Source of the DNA: Massilia soli
GTDB taxonomy: Bacteria > Pseudomonadota > Gammaproteobacteria > Burkholderiales > Burkholderiaceae_D
DNA length: 64,000 bases
Assembly: GCF_016809835.1 (NCBI RefSeq)
Contig: NZ_JAFBIL020000010.1
Location: 62,001 to 126,000 of the forward strand
Reading direction: 5' to 3'
Below are positions 37,585 through 46,408 of this stretch, piece after piece (positions within the stretch are counted from its first letter, which is position 1; each line of letters starts with the position of its first letter). The notes beneath the pieces were generated by a model that did not search any database, was not told the origin of the DNA, and worked only from the letters and a program-made list of their open reading frames with translations. Made by a program: the position numbers and the translations under genes.

Positions 37585-38895
37585 ATGGAAACTCCTACCC
37601 AATTCGTCCAGTGGCTGCGTTCAGTCGCGCCATACATCCACGCTTTCCGTGGCAAGACCTTCGTCGTCGCATTCCCGGGCGAACTTGTCGCAGCCGGCGC
37701 ACTGTCCGTCCTGGCGCAAGACCTGTCGCTGCTGGTGGCACTCGGCATCCGCGTCGTCATCGTCTACGGCTCGCGCCCGCAGGTGGCCGAACAGCTGGCG
37801 CTGCGTAACGTCGAAGGCCGCTTCCACAACGGCATTCGCATCACCGACACCGCCGCCCTCGAATGCGCCAAGGAAGCCGCGGGCGAGCTGCGGCTCGATA
37901 TCGAAGCCGCGTTCAGCCAGGGCTTGCCGAACACGCCGATGGCGCATGCCGCGATCCGCATCATCTCAGGTAACTTCGTCACCGCGCGTCCGCTTGGCGT
38001 GATCGACGGCGTCGACCTCGAGCTCACCGGCATCACCCGCAAGGTCGACGCCGAGCGAATCCACGCGATCCTCGGCACCGACAGCCTGGTGCTGCTCTCC
38101 CCGCTCGGCTTCTCGCCGACCGGCGAAGCGTTCAACCTGACGATGGAAGATGTCGCCGTGTCGGCCGCCATCGCGCTGCACGCCGATAAAATCGTCTTCA
38201 TCACCGAAACCGAGATGATGCTCGACGAAGGCGGCGCTGAAATTCGCGAACTGTCCTCGCACCAGGCCGAAGCCGTGCTGGAAGCGGGCTTCCTGCCGAC
38301 CGACTCCTCGTTCTACCTGCAGCACGCCATCAAGGCCTGCAACAGCGGCGTGCCGCGCGCGCACATCGTGCCGTTCCAGATGGACGGTTCGGCGCTGCTC
38401 GAACTGTTTACCCACGACGGCGTGGGTACCATGATCAGCCACGAGAACCTCGAAAGCCTGCGCAAGGCCACAATTGAGGACGTTGGCGGCATTATCAAGC
38501 TGATTGAGCCGCTGGAAGCCGACGGCACCCTGGTCAAGCGCGGACGCGAGCTGATCGAACGCGAAATCGACCAGTTTTCGGTCATCGAGCACGACGGCGT
38601 GATTTTCGGCTGCGCGGCGCTGTATCCGTTCCCCGAAGAAAAGATGGCCGAAATGGCATGCCTGACCGTCAACCCCGAGGTGCAGACCCAGGGCGACGGC
38701 GAGCGTATCCTGCGGCACATGGAGAACCGCGCGCGTGCCGCCGGACTCAAACAATTGTTCGTCCTGACCACCCGCACCTCGCACTGGTTCCAGAAACGCG
38801 GCTTCAAGCCGGCGACCGTCGATGCGCTGCCAAAAGACCGCCAGCGCATGTACAACTGGCAACGCAAGTCGCAGGTGCTGGTCAAATCCCTATAA
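37585..38895 (+). CDS. argA: amino-acid N-acetyltransferase
   Basis: A 436-residue N-acetylglutamate synthase, first step of arginine biosynthesis. The N-terminal amino-acid kinase-like domain (about 1-280; [35 protein letters not shown]) is the regulatory arginine-binding part. The C-terminal GNAT domain (about 290-436) has [42 protein letters not shown] in outline, with the acetyl-CoA loop QTQGDGE. ATG 37585 matches homologue starts ([12 protein letters not shown]) better than ATG 37576. yggX follows after 31 bp. Confidence 0.93.
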   Translation: METPTQFVQWLRSVAPYIHAFRGKTFVVAFPGELVAAGALSVLAQDLSLLVALGIRVVIVYGSRPQVAEQLALRNVEGRFHNGIRITDTAALECAKEAAGELRLDIEAAFSQGLPNTPMAHAAIRIISGNFVTARPLGVIDGVDLELTGITRKVDAERIHAILGTDSLVLLSPLGFSPTGEAFNLTMEDVAVSAAIALHADKIVFITETEMMLDEGGAEIRELSSHQAEAVLEAGFLPTDSSFYLQHAIKACNSGVPRAHIVPFQMDGSALLELFTHDGVGTMISHENLESLRKATIEDVGGIIKLIEPLEADGTLVKRGRELIEREIDQFSVIEHDGVIFGCAALYPFPEEKMAEMACLTVNPEVQTQGDGERILRHMENRARAAGLKQLFVLTTRTSHWFQKRGFKPATVDALPKDRQRMYNWQRKSQVLVKSL

Positions 38896-38896
38896 T
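38891..38896 (+). promoter_or_regulatory. -10 box for yggX overlapping the argA stop
   Basis: A perfect TATAAT is formed by the last codon and stop codon of argA (cta-taa-t). It would start a separate short transcript for yggX, whose ATG is 30 bp downstream with AGGAG in between. Confidence 0.45.
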
Positions 38897-38926
38897 CGTA
38901 CTTTCACACACGCATCAGGAGCAGAA

Positions 38927-39199
38927 ATGGCCCGCACCGTCCATTGCATTAAACTCAACAAAGAAGCCGAAGGGCTGGATTTCCCGCCGTATCCTGGCGA
39001 GCTGGGCAAGAAGATTTACGAATCGGTCTCGAAGGAAGCCTGGGCGGCCTGGCTGAAGCACCAGACCATGCTGGTCAATGAGAATCGCCTGAACCTGGCG
39101 GACCAGCGCGCGCGCAAGTACCTGGCGACGCAGATGGAAAAGCATTTCTTTGGCGAAGGCGCCGACGCCGCGATGGGTTACGTGCCGCCAGCGGAGTAA
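38927..39199 (+). CDS. yggX: YggX, iron-trafficking / oxidative damage protection protein
   Basis: A 90-residue cytoplasmic protein matching the YggX family over its whole length: [19 protein letters not shown] with the conserved Cys7, [35 protein letters not shown] and MEKHFFGEG. It protects iron-sulfur clusters and is thought to deliver Fe2+ for cluster repair. AGGAG lies upstream of ATG 38927. It may be expressed both from argA read-through and from its own -10 box at 38891. Confidence 0.96.
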   Translation: MARTVHCIKLNKEAEGLDFPPYPGELGKKIYESVSKEAWAAWLKHQTMLVNENRLNLADQRARKYLATQMEKHFFGEGADAAMGYVPPAE

Positions 39200-39213
39200 T
39201 TCCTTCCGAGAAC

Positions 39214-39303
39214 CGTAGGGCGGATAAGCAAAGCGCATCCGCCACTGCCTGCGTCGCGTTGACGCTTGCAATGGCGGATGCGCTTTCGCTTATCCGCCCT
39301 ACG
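39214..39303. repeat. REP-like palindrome, copy 3
   Basis: Arms 39214-39243 and 39273-39303 are complementary save for one inserted base. The 29-bp loop contains GCGTCGCGTTGACGC, itself a small hairpin. It lies between yggX and the convergent lipoprotein gene. Confidence 0.88.
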
Positions 39304-39317
39304 TGAGGACCTTGGCT

Positions 39318-39650
39318 TTACATCGCCTTGCACTGCCGTAAATCGCAGCGCGCCATGAAGGTCTTGCCCTCCTGGCAGCGCATGCGGTACACCTCCACCG
39401 GCCCTTCCGGCGTCACCAGCCCGGCCCCCAGTCCTCCGGTACATCCCTTCTGCTTCGCCATCCGCTCCACCGTCACCGACGAGCGGCCAGGCACGAACGG
39501 CAGGCGCTCGATCGGCGCGCCATTCGCATCGACCAGCGGCGGCGCCGGCACCACCCGCGGCGTCATTGGCTTCTCAGCCACCGGCGCGCCCTTGAACATC
39601 GAACAGCCGCTGGCAAGCAGCGCGCACATGGTCAACACAATCAGCTTCAT
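39318..39650 (-). CDS. small lipoprotein, unknown function
   Basis: A 110-residue predicted lipoprotein. The N-terminal signal MKLIVLTMCALLASGC has a clear lipobox (LASG|C16), and the mature protein begins CSMFKGAPV. The middle is Pro/Val-rich (PRVVPAPPLV); the C-terminus has four cysteines (GCTGG, MRCQEG, RCDLRQC) that may pair in the periplasm. I do not recognise the family. It is followed by rpiA upstream on the same strand (gap about 38 bp), so co-transcription is possible. Confidence 0.72.
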   Translation of the reverse strand: MKLIVLTMCALLASGCSMFKGAPVAEKPMTPRVVPAPPLVDANGAPIERLPFVPGRSSVTVERMAKQKGCTGGLGAGLVTPEGPVEVYRMRCQEGKTFMARCDLRQCKAM

Positions 39651-39688
39651 GGATCCCCCGAGGTAGGTGGTGGGCCGGCAGCGCCCGT

Positions 39689-40366
39689 TCAGAACGTCAG
39701 TTTCTTGACGCCTTCGCTGGTGCCCAGCAGGCAGACGTCCGCGCCGCGCTGGGCGAACAGCCCGACCGCCACGACGCCGACGATCTGGTTGATCTGGGTT
39801 TCAAGCGCGGCCGGATCGGTGATCTGCAGGCCCGCCACGTCGATCAGCTCGCCACCGTTGTCGGTGATGAACGCCTCGTCCGTGCCCGGCTTGGTGCGCA
39901 GGCGCGGCTGGCCGCCCAGTTGCGCCAGCTTGCGCATGACGGCGTTGCGCGCCATCGGCAGCACTTCAACCGGCAACGCGAACTTGCCCAGCACGTCGAC
40001 CAGCTTGGAGCCGTCGGCGATGCAGACGAACTGCTTCGATACCGACGCGACGATCTTTTCGCGCGTCAGCGCGGCGCCGCCGCCCTTGATCATCGCCCCG
40101 CCGGCGTTGATTTCATCGGCGCCGTCGATGTACACGGCGATCGAGGTCACGTCATTGAGGTCGAACACGTCGATGCCGTGGCCGCGCAGGCGCGCGGCAG
40201 TCGCCTCCGACGAGGCCACCGTGCCCTTGATGCGGTGCTTGATCAGGGCCAGTTCATCGATGAAGAAATTGGCCGTCGAGCCGGTGCCCACGCCGATGAT
40301 TTCGCCGTCAACCACGTAGTCGATGGCGGCACGTGCCACCGCTTGCTTGAGTTCGTCTTGAGTCAT
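39689..40366 (-). CDS. rpiA: ribose-5-phosphate isomerase A
   Basis: A 225-residue cytosolic enzyme interconverting ribose 5-phosphate and ribulose 5-phosphate. Key segments are [13 protein letters not shown] (phosphate loop, about 26-38), YIDGADEIN with the catalytic Asp/Glu region, [14 protein letters not shown] with the catalytic Lys and Glu, and a C-terminal [14 protein letters not shown]. It connects with the pentose-phosphate genes at 50-57 kb but is not in an operon with them. ATG 40366 is the natural start. Confidence 0.96.
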   Translation of the reverse strand: MTQDELKQAVARAAIDYVVDGEIIGVGTGSTANFFIDELALIKHRIKGTVASSEATAARLRGHGIDVFDLNDVTSIAVYIDGADEINAGGAMIKGGGAALTREKIVASVSKQFVCIADGSKLVDVLGKFALPVEVLPMARNAVMRKLAQLGGQPRLRTKPGTDEAFITDNGGELIDVAGLQITDPAALETQINQIVGVVAVGLFAQRGADVCLLGTSEGVKKLTF

Positions 40367-40547
40367 GATGTGCGTAAAAATGAGGAATATGCCATTTTAA
40401 CGGATCGTACTGTTCCGGGGCCGGGCAATTTCCGCCGCCTTGCCGCCGTGGCAACAAAGACGCAGCGCAAAGAACGTGCTGTTTGGCAATTTCCATGGAT
40501 GACTTGGTGCCAGAATAGTTGGTGCGAAACATCTCAGGGAAGCCAAC

Positions 40548-40913
40548 ATGACCGCCACCAAGACAGTCCTCGTCGTCGACGATAGCCGCGTTTCGCGCCT
40601 GATGGCACGCCAGTTTATCTTGAGCAAACAGCCCGGCTGGACCGTGATCGAGGCTGTCACAGGCGAAGACGCCCTGATCAAGGCGAGCGGCCTGTCGCCC
40701 CTGTTGATTCTGATCGATGTCAACATGCCAGGCATGGGCGGCCTGGCGGCGGCCGAACAGCTGCGCGCGGCATGTCCGGGCACGCACATTTCGCTGGTCA
40801 CCGCCAACGTCCAGCATGCCACCCGCAACCGCGCCAACGAACTGGGGATCGGCTTTATGGAAAAGCCGATCACCGAAGCGCGCATCCACTCGCTGCTGGG
40901 CGCGCTGGACTAG
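40548..40913 (+). CDS. stand-alone receiver-domain response regulator (CheY-like)
   Basis: A 121-residue single-domain protein. The acidic pair Asp11-Asp12, phospho-acceptor Asp57 (LLILIDVNMPG) and the conserved Lys (MEKPI) are present; there is no output domain. It is therefore a phosphate shuttle or a protein-binding switch of CheY type. It lies 4 bp before a CheC-family phosphatase gene, so the probable interaction is dephosphorylation by that protein. The kinase is not nearby. Confidence 0.9.
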   Translation: MTATKTVLVVDDSRVSRLMARQFILSKQPGWTVIEAVTGEDALIKASGLSPLLILIDVNMPGMGGLAAAEQLRAACPGTHISLVTANVQHATRNRANELGIGFMEKPITEARIHSLLGALD

Positions 40914-40917
40914 CGCG

Positions 40918-41538
40918 ATGTTCAATCTCACGGACCTCCAGCACGACGCGCTGGTCGAGATCTTCAACATCGGCGTCGGCCACGCCGCCGGCGCGATGAG
41001 CGAAATCGTCAACGAGGAAGTGACGATGTCGGTGCCGTCGATCTCGTTCCTGAACCGGACCGAGGCCGCTGCCCTGCTGTGCAACGGCGAACAGCGCCGC
41101 GTGTGCGGCGTCAGCCAGCGCTACGAAGGCGCGTTCACCACCGAAGCGATCCTGATGTTCCCCGAGGAGAAAAGCCTCGACATCGTGCGGCTGATGGTCG
41201 GCGACGCGATCGCGCTGACGGAGCTGAGCGAAATGGAGCAGGAGGCCATGAGCGAGATCGGCAACATCATCCTCAACTCCTGCGTCGGCACCCTGGCCAA
41301 CATCTTCTCGCAGGAGCTATGCGGCTCGCTGCCGCGCTATCACGTCGGCACCAGCGACGACATCCTGGCCGCGACGGGCACCGCGGTCGACACGGTGGTG
41401 CTGATGCTGCACATCGATTTCATCCTCGAGAAGCACCAGATCCACGGCTATGTCGCGTTCGTGCTCGACCTGTCGGCGCTGAACGACCTGCAGGAGCAGG
41501 TCGACCGCTACCTCGCCAAGATCACAGGCGGCGCCTAG
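40918..41538 (+). CDS. CheC-family phosphatase of phospho-receivers
   Basis: A 206-residue protein with two CheC active-site repeats. The first is D-A-L-V-E-I-F-N with the matching Pro 22 residues later (fits [DS]-x3-E-x2-N-x22-P). The second is E-A-M-S-E-I-G-N, again with Pro 22 residues on, conservative at the first position. Both sites appear intact. CheC dephosphorylates CheY-P in motile bacteria, usually with CheD; no cheD is seen here. It is 4 bp downstream of the receiver gene and 1 bp upstream of a diguanylate cyclase gene, so all three are one operon. Confidence 0.85.
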   Translation: MFNLTDLQHDALVEIFNIGVGHAAGAMSEIVNEEVTMSVPSISFLNRTEAAALLCNGEQRRVCGVSQRYEGAFTTEAILMFPEEKSLDIVRLMVGDAIALTELSEMEQEAMSEIGNIILNSCVGTLANIFSQELCGSLPRYHVGTSDDILAATGTAVDTVVLMLHIDFILEKHQIHGYVAFVLDLSALNDLQEQVDRYLAKITGGA

Positions 41539-41539
41539 C

Positions 41540-42490
41540 ATGACCCGCCCCGCCCTGCTCGAATGCGCGCTAGGCGCCATGAACCTCGGCGTGATCGTGC
41601 TCGATCACGCCCGCAAGGTGGTCCTGTGGAACCGCTGGATGGCGCAGCACTCCGGCCAACACGCCAGCGAGGTGCTGGGCCGCGACTTCCTCGATGTGTT
41701 CGACGGCATGCGCGGCAGGCGCATCGACGGCGCCGTGCACCACGCCCTGTACGATAACTTCCCGGCGATCCTGTCGCAAACGCTGCACAAGGCGCCGTTC
41801 CCGTTGTACGTCGACGCCGAAGCGCGCCAGCGCGGCGAACGGCTGCAGCAGGCGGTCGCCGTGACGCCGCTCGACATGCCGGGCGAACGGCGCCACTGCC
41901 TGATCCAGGTCAGCGACGTCAGCTACGCGGTCCACCGCGAGCGCCTGCTGCGCGAACAGGCGCTCGATCTGCGCCTGCAAAGCTACTCGGACGGCCTCAC
42001 CGGGATCGCCAACCGCCGCCACTTCGACGCCGCGATGGACAACGAGATCCGCCGCACCAAGCGCTCCGGCAGCCCGCTGTCGCTGCTGATGATCGACATC
42101 GACTTCTTCAAGCCGTACAACGACTACTTCGGACACCAGCAAGGCGACGAGACCCTGGCCCGCGTGGCGCATGCGCTGGCCGGCATGCTGCATCGGCCGC
42201 TCGACCTGATCGCGCGCTACGGCGGCGAGGAGTTCGCGGTGATCCTGCCCGACATCGGCGAGGACCAGGCGCGCCAGCTGGCCGAGGCGATGCGCGCGCG
42301 CGTCGAACAGCTGGCTATTCCCCATGCGCCCTCTAGCGACTTCGCGCAGGTCACGGTCAGCATCGGCATGGCCACGCGCACGGCACGAAACAGCGCCGAA
42401 ACGGCGGTCCTGATCGGGACCGCCGACCGCGCGCTGTATGCGGCCAAGCGCGCCGGGCGCAACCGCCTGGTCATCGAGCGCATCGAATAA
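41540..42490 (+). CDS. PAS-GGDEF diguanylate cyclase
   Basis: A 316-residue protein making c-di-GMP. An N-terminal PAS domain (about 8-120; GAMNLGVIVLDHARKVVLWNRW) precedes the GGDEF domain (about 145-310). The active site is GGEEF in ARYGGEEF, and an inhibitory RxxD (RPLD) lies five residues before it, so product feedback is likely. DIDFFKPYND supplies the metal ligand region. No membrane helix is seen. It follows the CheC gene by one base, coupling receiver signalling to c-di-GMP output. Confidence 0.92.
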   Translation: MTRPALLECALGAMNLGVIVLDHARKVVLWNRWMAQHSGQHASEVLGRDFLDVFDGMRGRRIDGAVHHALYDNFPAILSQTLHKAPFPLYVDAEARQRGERLQQAVAVTPLDMPGERRHCLIQVSDVSYAVHRERLLREQALDLRLQSYSDGLTGIANRRHFDAAMDNEIRRTKRSGSPLSLLMIDIDFFKPYNDYFGHQQGDETLARVAHALAGMLHRPLDLIARYGGEEFAVILPDIGEDQARQLAEAMRARVEQLAIPHAPSSDFAQVTVSIGMATRTARNSAETAVLIGTADRALYAAKRAGRNRLVIERIE

Positions 42491-42570
42491 TCGCCGGCTT
42501 ACCCACGTCGCATGGACGCGCAGATCGGCAAAGGATATTGTGCAGCTATCAAGAAAACGGGATACCTGAC

Positions 42571-43266
42571 ATGTCGACAAACGCGGCGGCGATTTCACTT
42601 CAAATGTTCTACGAACCAGGCAAGGCCTTCGCGGCGCTGCGCGCAAAATCCCACACCTGGCTGCCGCTGCTGGCCATCATGGCCGGCACAGCGGCCATGA
42701 TTTACTGGTATTTCCAGACCGTCGATTTTGCCTGGATGCTCGACCAGACCGCCGCCGCCACGCCGGACATGACGGCCGAACAGCGAGAAGCGATGCACAA
42801 GGTAATGTCGCCGACCTTGATGACATGGTCGGCGCTGGGCGGCGTCCTGCTCGGAACACCGATCGTCTACGCGCTGTACGCCCTGTACTATCTGCTCGCC
42901 GGCAAATTCATCGGCAGCGATATCAGCTACGGAAAATGGTTTGCGCTGACCGCGTGGACTTCGCTTCCGCGCCTGCTGGTGCTGCCTTTGATGGCAATGC
43001 AGATCATGACGTCGGGCGGCCGCGTCGCGCTGGAAGACCTGTCGATGGTTTCGCTGAACTTCCTGCTGCTGAATCTTCCGGCCGGCCACCCTTGGGCAAG
43101 TTTCTTCAACAGCCTGGATCTGCCGCTGCTGTGGTCAGTCGCGCTGACGGTGATCGGCCTGCGGGTCTGGACCGGCCGCAGCCTGGCAACCTGCATCACC
43201 ATCAGCGTGCTCCCGGTGGCCATCATCTTCGGCCTGTGGGCCGCCAAGATCGTGCTGTTCGCGTGA
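42571..43266 (+). CDS. Yip1-family membrane protein
   Basis: A 231-residue inner-membrane protein with five or so hydrophobic segments (about 24-42, 85-110, 125-150, 165-185, 205-229). QMFYEPGKAFAALRAKSHTWLPLL near the start resembles the N-terminal Yip1 motif. Bacterial Yip1 proteins are of unknown function. ATG 42571 was chosen; the frame is open further upstream from a TTG. The MacA-like gene starts 13 bp downstream, suggesting the protein belongs to the exporter operon. Confidence 0.75.
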   Translation: MSTNAAAISLQMFYEPGKAFAALRAKSHTWLPLLAIMAGTAAMIYWYFQTVDFAWMLDQTAAATPDMTAEQREAMHKVMSPTLMTWSALGGVLLGTPIVYALYALYYLLAGKFIGSDISYGKWFALTAWTSLPRLLVLPLMAMQIMTSGGRVALEDLSMVSLNFLLLNLPAGHPWASFFNSLDLPLLWSVALTVIGLRVWTGRSLATCITISVLPVAIIFGLWAAKIVLFA

Positions 43267-43279
43267 CAGCAGAGAGTCG

Positions 43280-44491
43280 ATGAAACGTCAACTCATTGCG
43301 GCGGCCGTCGTGCTGGCCTTCATCGGCGTGCCGGTCGCCGTCAAGCTCTCCAGGAACAAGACGGTCAAGGAGGCCGAACTGGCCACGGTCGAACTGCGCC
43401 AGATCCAGCCGACCATCCTCGCCTCGGGCAACCTGGTGTTTCGCCAGGAAGTGCAGCTCTCCAGCGAAGTTATCGGCAAGGTGAGCGAGGTGCTGGTCAA
43501 GGAGGGCGACAAGATCGTGCGCGGGCAGGTTCTGCTCAGGCTCGATCCGACCACCTACCGCGCCGAAGTGGCCCAGCAGCACGCCAACCGCCGCAGCGCC
43601 GCCATTGCGATCGAACGCGCCCAGCTCAATCTGGCCAACCAGAAGCGCAACCTTGAGCGCAGTGCCAGCCTCGCCAACGCCAAATTCATCGGCGCCAGTG
43701 CACACGAAGATGCGCGCCACAAGGCCGACCTGGCGTCGGTGGAACTGCGCGCCAGCCGCGAAGCGCTGCAACAGGCCGAGGCCGTGCTGTCGCTGTCCCA
43801 GGAGCGGCTGGCCAAAACCGAAGTGCGCGCGCCGATCAGCGGAACCGCCACCTCGGTCCAGATCAAGGTCGGCGAAACCGCCGTTGCCAGCGCCACCGGC
43901 ATCGCCGGCTCGAGCCTGATGACGATTGCCGACGTATCGGGGATCATGGCCGAGGTCAGCGTGGACGAAGCCGACATCGCCGGCGTGGTCGCGGGCCAGA
44001 GCGCGCGGGTGTTCCCTTCCGCGTATGCCGACAAGCCTGTCGCCGGCAAGGTCGAAAGCGTGTCGCTGACGCCGAAGGTCAGCACCCAGGGCCGCAACTA
44101 CATCGTCAAGGTGCGGCTCGACGACAGCCCGCTGTCGCTGCGCACCGGGATGACCGCGCGCGTCGAGATCGTGCTGGGCGGCGGCATCGCGCGCCCGGCC
44201 GTTCCGCTGCAGGCGGTGCTGACCGAGCAGGCCGGCGGCGCCAGGGAAAAGACCAGCAGCTATGTGATGGCGGTGGTCGATGGAACCGTGCAAAAGAGGA
44301 CGGTTGAACTCGGGCTGGCCGACGACAACAACCAGGAAGTACTCAAAGGCGTGGTCAGGGGCGACACCGTGGCGATTGGCCCGGCGCGCCTGTTGCGCGA
44401 ACTGCGCGACGGCGAAGCGGTCGGCGCGCTCAAGCCGGACGCCAAGCGGAACGCCAGCGTCAAGGCGCCGGCGGCCAGGGACAGCCTGTGA
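43280..44491 (+). CDS. MacA-like periplasmic adaptor of an ABC exporter
   Basis: A 403-residue membrane-fusion protein. One N-terminal signal/anchor helix (about 3-20), a lipoyl-like half-motif SSEVIGKVSEVLVKEGDKIVRGQVLLRLD (about 56-84), a coiled-coil hairpin (about 95-180) rich in A, E, Q and R, a second lipoyl half (EVRAPISGTATSVQIKVGE) and a beta-barrel domain (about 220-320). It links an inner-membrane ABC transporter to an outer-membrane channel. Its TGA overlaps the GTG start of the ATPase gene. The outer-membrane partner is not in the operon; OprM at 62 kb could serve. Confidence 0.9.
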   Translation: MKRQLIAAAVVLAFIGVPVAVKLSRNKTVKEAELATVELRQIQPTILASGNLVFRQEVQLSSEVIGKVSEVLVKEGDKIVRGQVLLRLDPTTYRAEVAQQHANRRSAAIAIERAQLNLANQKRNLERSASLANAKFIGASAHEDARHKADLASVELRASREALQQAEAVLSLSQERLAKTEVRAPISGTATSVQIKVGETAVASATGIAGSSLMTIADVSGIMAEVSVDEADIAGVVAGQSARVFPSAYADKPVAGKVESVSLTPKVSTQGRNYIVKVRLDDSPLSLRTGMTARVEIVLGGGIARPAVPLQAVLTEQAGGAREKTSSYVMAVVDGTVQKRTVELGLADDNNQEVLKGVVRGDTVAIGPARLLRELRDGEAVGALKPDAKRNASVKAPAARDSL

Positions 44492-45162
44492 TCGAATTGT
44501 CCGGCTTGACTAAAACCTACCGGATGGGCGACCAGGAAGTGCGCGCGCTGCAAGGCGTCGACCTGCACATCGAACGCAACGAATACATCGCCTTCATCGG
44601 TGCCTCCGGCTCGGGGAAATCGACGATGATGAGCATCCTCGGCTGCCTCGACCGCCCTTCCTCGGGCACCTACCTGCTCAACGGGCGCGACGTGGCGACG
44701 ATGGCAAGCGACGAACTGGCGCAGGTGCGCAACGCCGAAATCGGCTTCATCTTCCAGAGCTTTCATTTGCTGCCGCGCTCCACCGCGCTGGCCAACGTCG
44801 CCCAGCCGTTGATCTACCGCGGCATCGGCCTGAAGGAACGCGTGCGCATGGCCGAAGAAGCGCTGCGCCACGTCGGCCTGGGCGAACGCATGCACCATCG
44901 TCCCAACGAACTGTCGGGCGGCCAGCGCCAGCGCGTGGCGATCGCGCGCGCGCTGGTGGGCAAGCCCTCGATCCTGCTGGCCGACGAACCGACCGGGAAC
45001 CTCGATTCGGCCACCAGCCGCGACATCCTGGCGCTGATCCGCGAGGTGCACGCGGCCGGGCAGACCGTTGTCATGGTCACGCACGAACCCGAGATCGCGG
45101 CGGAGTGCCAGCGCGTGGTGCGACTGCACGACGGCGCAGTCGTCAGCGACATCCTCAACTAA
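44488..45162 (+). CDS. MacB/LolD-type ABC transporter ATP-binding protein
   Basis: A 224-residue ATPase with Walker A GASGSGKST, Q-loop FIFQSFHLLPRST, signature LSGGQRQRVAIARAL, Walker B ILLADEPTGNLD and the switch histidine in VMVTHEPEIA. Sequence and size fit the MacB/LolD/FtsE group. Start codon is GTG 44488, overlapping the adaptor stop by GTGA. The permease begins 16 bp downstream. Together they form a tripartite exporter in which ATPase and permease are separate chains rather than fused as in E. coli MacB. Confidence 0.94.
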   Translation: MIELSGLTKTYRMGDQEVRALQGVDLHIERNEYIAFIGASGSGKSTMMSILGCLDRPSSGTYLLNGRDVATMASDELAQVRNAEIGFIFQSFHLLPRSTALANVAQPLIYRGIGLKERVRMAEEALRHVGLGERMHHRPNELSGGQRQRVAIARALVGKPSILLADEPTGNLDSATSRDILALIREVHAAGQTVVMVTHEPEIAAECQRVVRLHDGAVVSDILN

Positions 45163-45178
45163 GCGCGGAAGAACCAGC

Positions 45179-46399
45179 ATGTACGTATTCATCGAGGCGT
45201 TGCGCTCCGCGCTCGGCGCCATTCGCGCGCACCGGCTGCGCAGCTTCCTGACCTCGCTCGGCGTCATCATCGGCGTGGCCTCGGTCATCGCGGTCGTGTC
45301 GCTGATCCAGGGTATGTCCCAAAGCATCAGCAAGCAGTTCGAAGGCCTTGGCAGCAACGCCATCACGATCAGCGCAAAGAACGACTTCAAGGATGTCTTG
45401 CGAGGCAAGATCAATACCTTGCGCTTCGAGGACGTCGAACAGCTGCGCGCCCACGTCGACGGCATCCGCGACCTGTGCCCGGTGTTCTCGCCCGGCGGTG
45501 GCGACGTCCGCGTCGCCAACAACAAGGCGTTCGCGCACGTGCTCGCGACCACGCCGAGCTACCAGGACGTCCACCAGCGGTATGTGCAGTCCGGCCGCTT
45601 TCTCAGTAACGCCGACGAGACCAACGCGCGCCGTGTCGCGGTCATCGGGTCGAAGCTGATCGACGAACTGCACCTGAGAGGCAACCCGCTCGGGCAGTTC
45701 ATCCAGTACTCGGGCGAATGGTTCAAGGTGATTGGCGTGATGGAGACGCGCGGCGAGCTGTTCGGGATGTCGCAGGACGATTACCTGATCATCCCGTTCA
45801 AGACTGGCCGCAGCATGATCGGCAATAACCAGAAGCCAAACATGCGGATCAACGTCAGCAGCGACAGCGCCACCGCACCGGAAGAGGTAAAGCGCCAGCT
45901 CACGGCCGCGATGCGCGGCTCGCACAAGCTCAAGGCCGGCGACAAGGACGACTTCGAGCTGGTCGCTGCCGACCAGCTATCCAAGAGCTTCGGCGAGATC
46001 AGCACCATGGTGACGATGGTCATGGGCGGCATCGTCGGCATCGCGCTGCTGGTCGGCGGCATCGGCATCATGAACATCATGCTGGTATCGGTCACCGAGC
46101 GTACCCGCGAGATCGGCATCTGCAAGGCGATCGGCGCGCGCAGCCGCGACATCATGCTGCAGTTCCTGATCGAAGCGGTGATCCTGGCGATGTTCGGCGG
46201 CTTGATTGGCGTGGCGCTGGGCTACGCGATCGGCATGGGCGTGGCAGCGCTGATTCCGAACTTCCCGACCGCCTTCGTCCCGTGGTGGGCGATCGTGGTG
46301 TCGCTGCTGTTCTCGGGCGGCGTCGGCGTCATCTTCGGCGTCTTCCCGGCCAGCAAAGCGGCAAAACTCGATCCAATCGATGCCCTGCGCTACGAATAA
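45179..46399 (+). CDS. MacB-like FtsX-type ABC permease
   Basis: A 406-residue permease with the MacB arrangement: first membrane helix about 20-42 (SLGVIIGVASVIAVVSLI), a large periplasmic domain of about 230 residues, then three helices in the C-terminal FtsX domain (about 275-300, 325-350, 365-390) with GGIGIMNIMLVSVTERTREIGICKAIGA, very conserved in MacB permeases. It should act with the ATPase and adaptor encoded just upstream as a mechanotransmitting exporter of peptides, lipopeptides or siderophore-like compounds. Substrate is unknown. ATG 45179 follows GAAGAA. Confidence 0.93.
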   Translation: MYVFIEALRSALGAIRAHRLRSFLTSLGVIIGVASVIAVVSLIQGMSQSISKQFEGLGSNAITISAKNDFKDVLRGKINTLRFEDVEQLRAHVDGIRDLCPVFSPGGGDVRVANNKAFAHVLATTPSYQDVHQRYVQSGRFLSNADETNARRVAVIGSKLIDELHLRGNPLGQFIQYSGEWFKVIGVMETRGELFGMSQDDYLIIPFKTGRSMIGNNQKPNMRINVSSDSATAPEEVKRQLTAAMRGSHKLKAGDKDDFELVAADQLSKSFGEISTMVTMVMGGIVGIALLVGGIGIMNIMLVSVTERTREIGICKAIGARSRDIMLQFLIEAVILAMFGGLIGVALGYAIGMGVAALIPNFPTAFVPWWAIVVSLLFSGGVGVIFGVFPASKAAKLDPIDALRYE

Positions 46400-46408
46400 C
46401 GGCGATTG

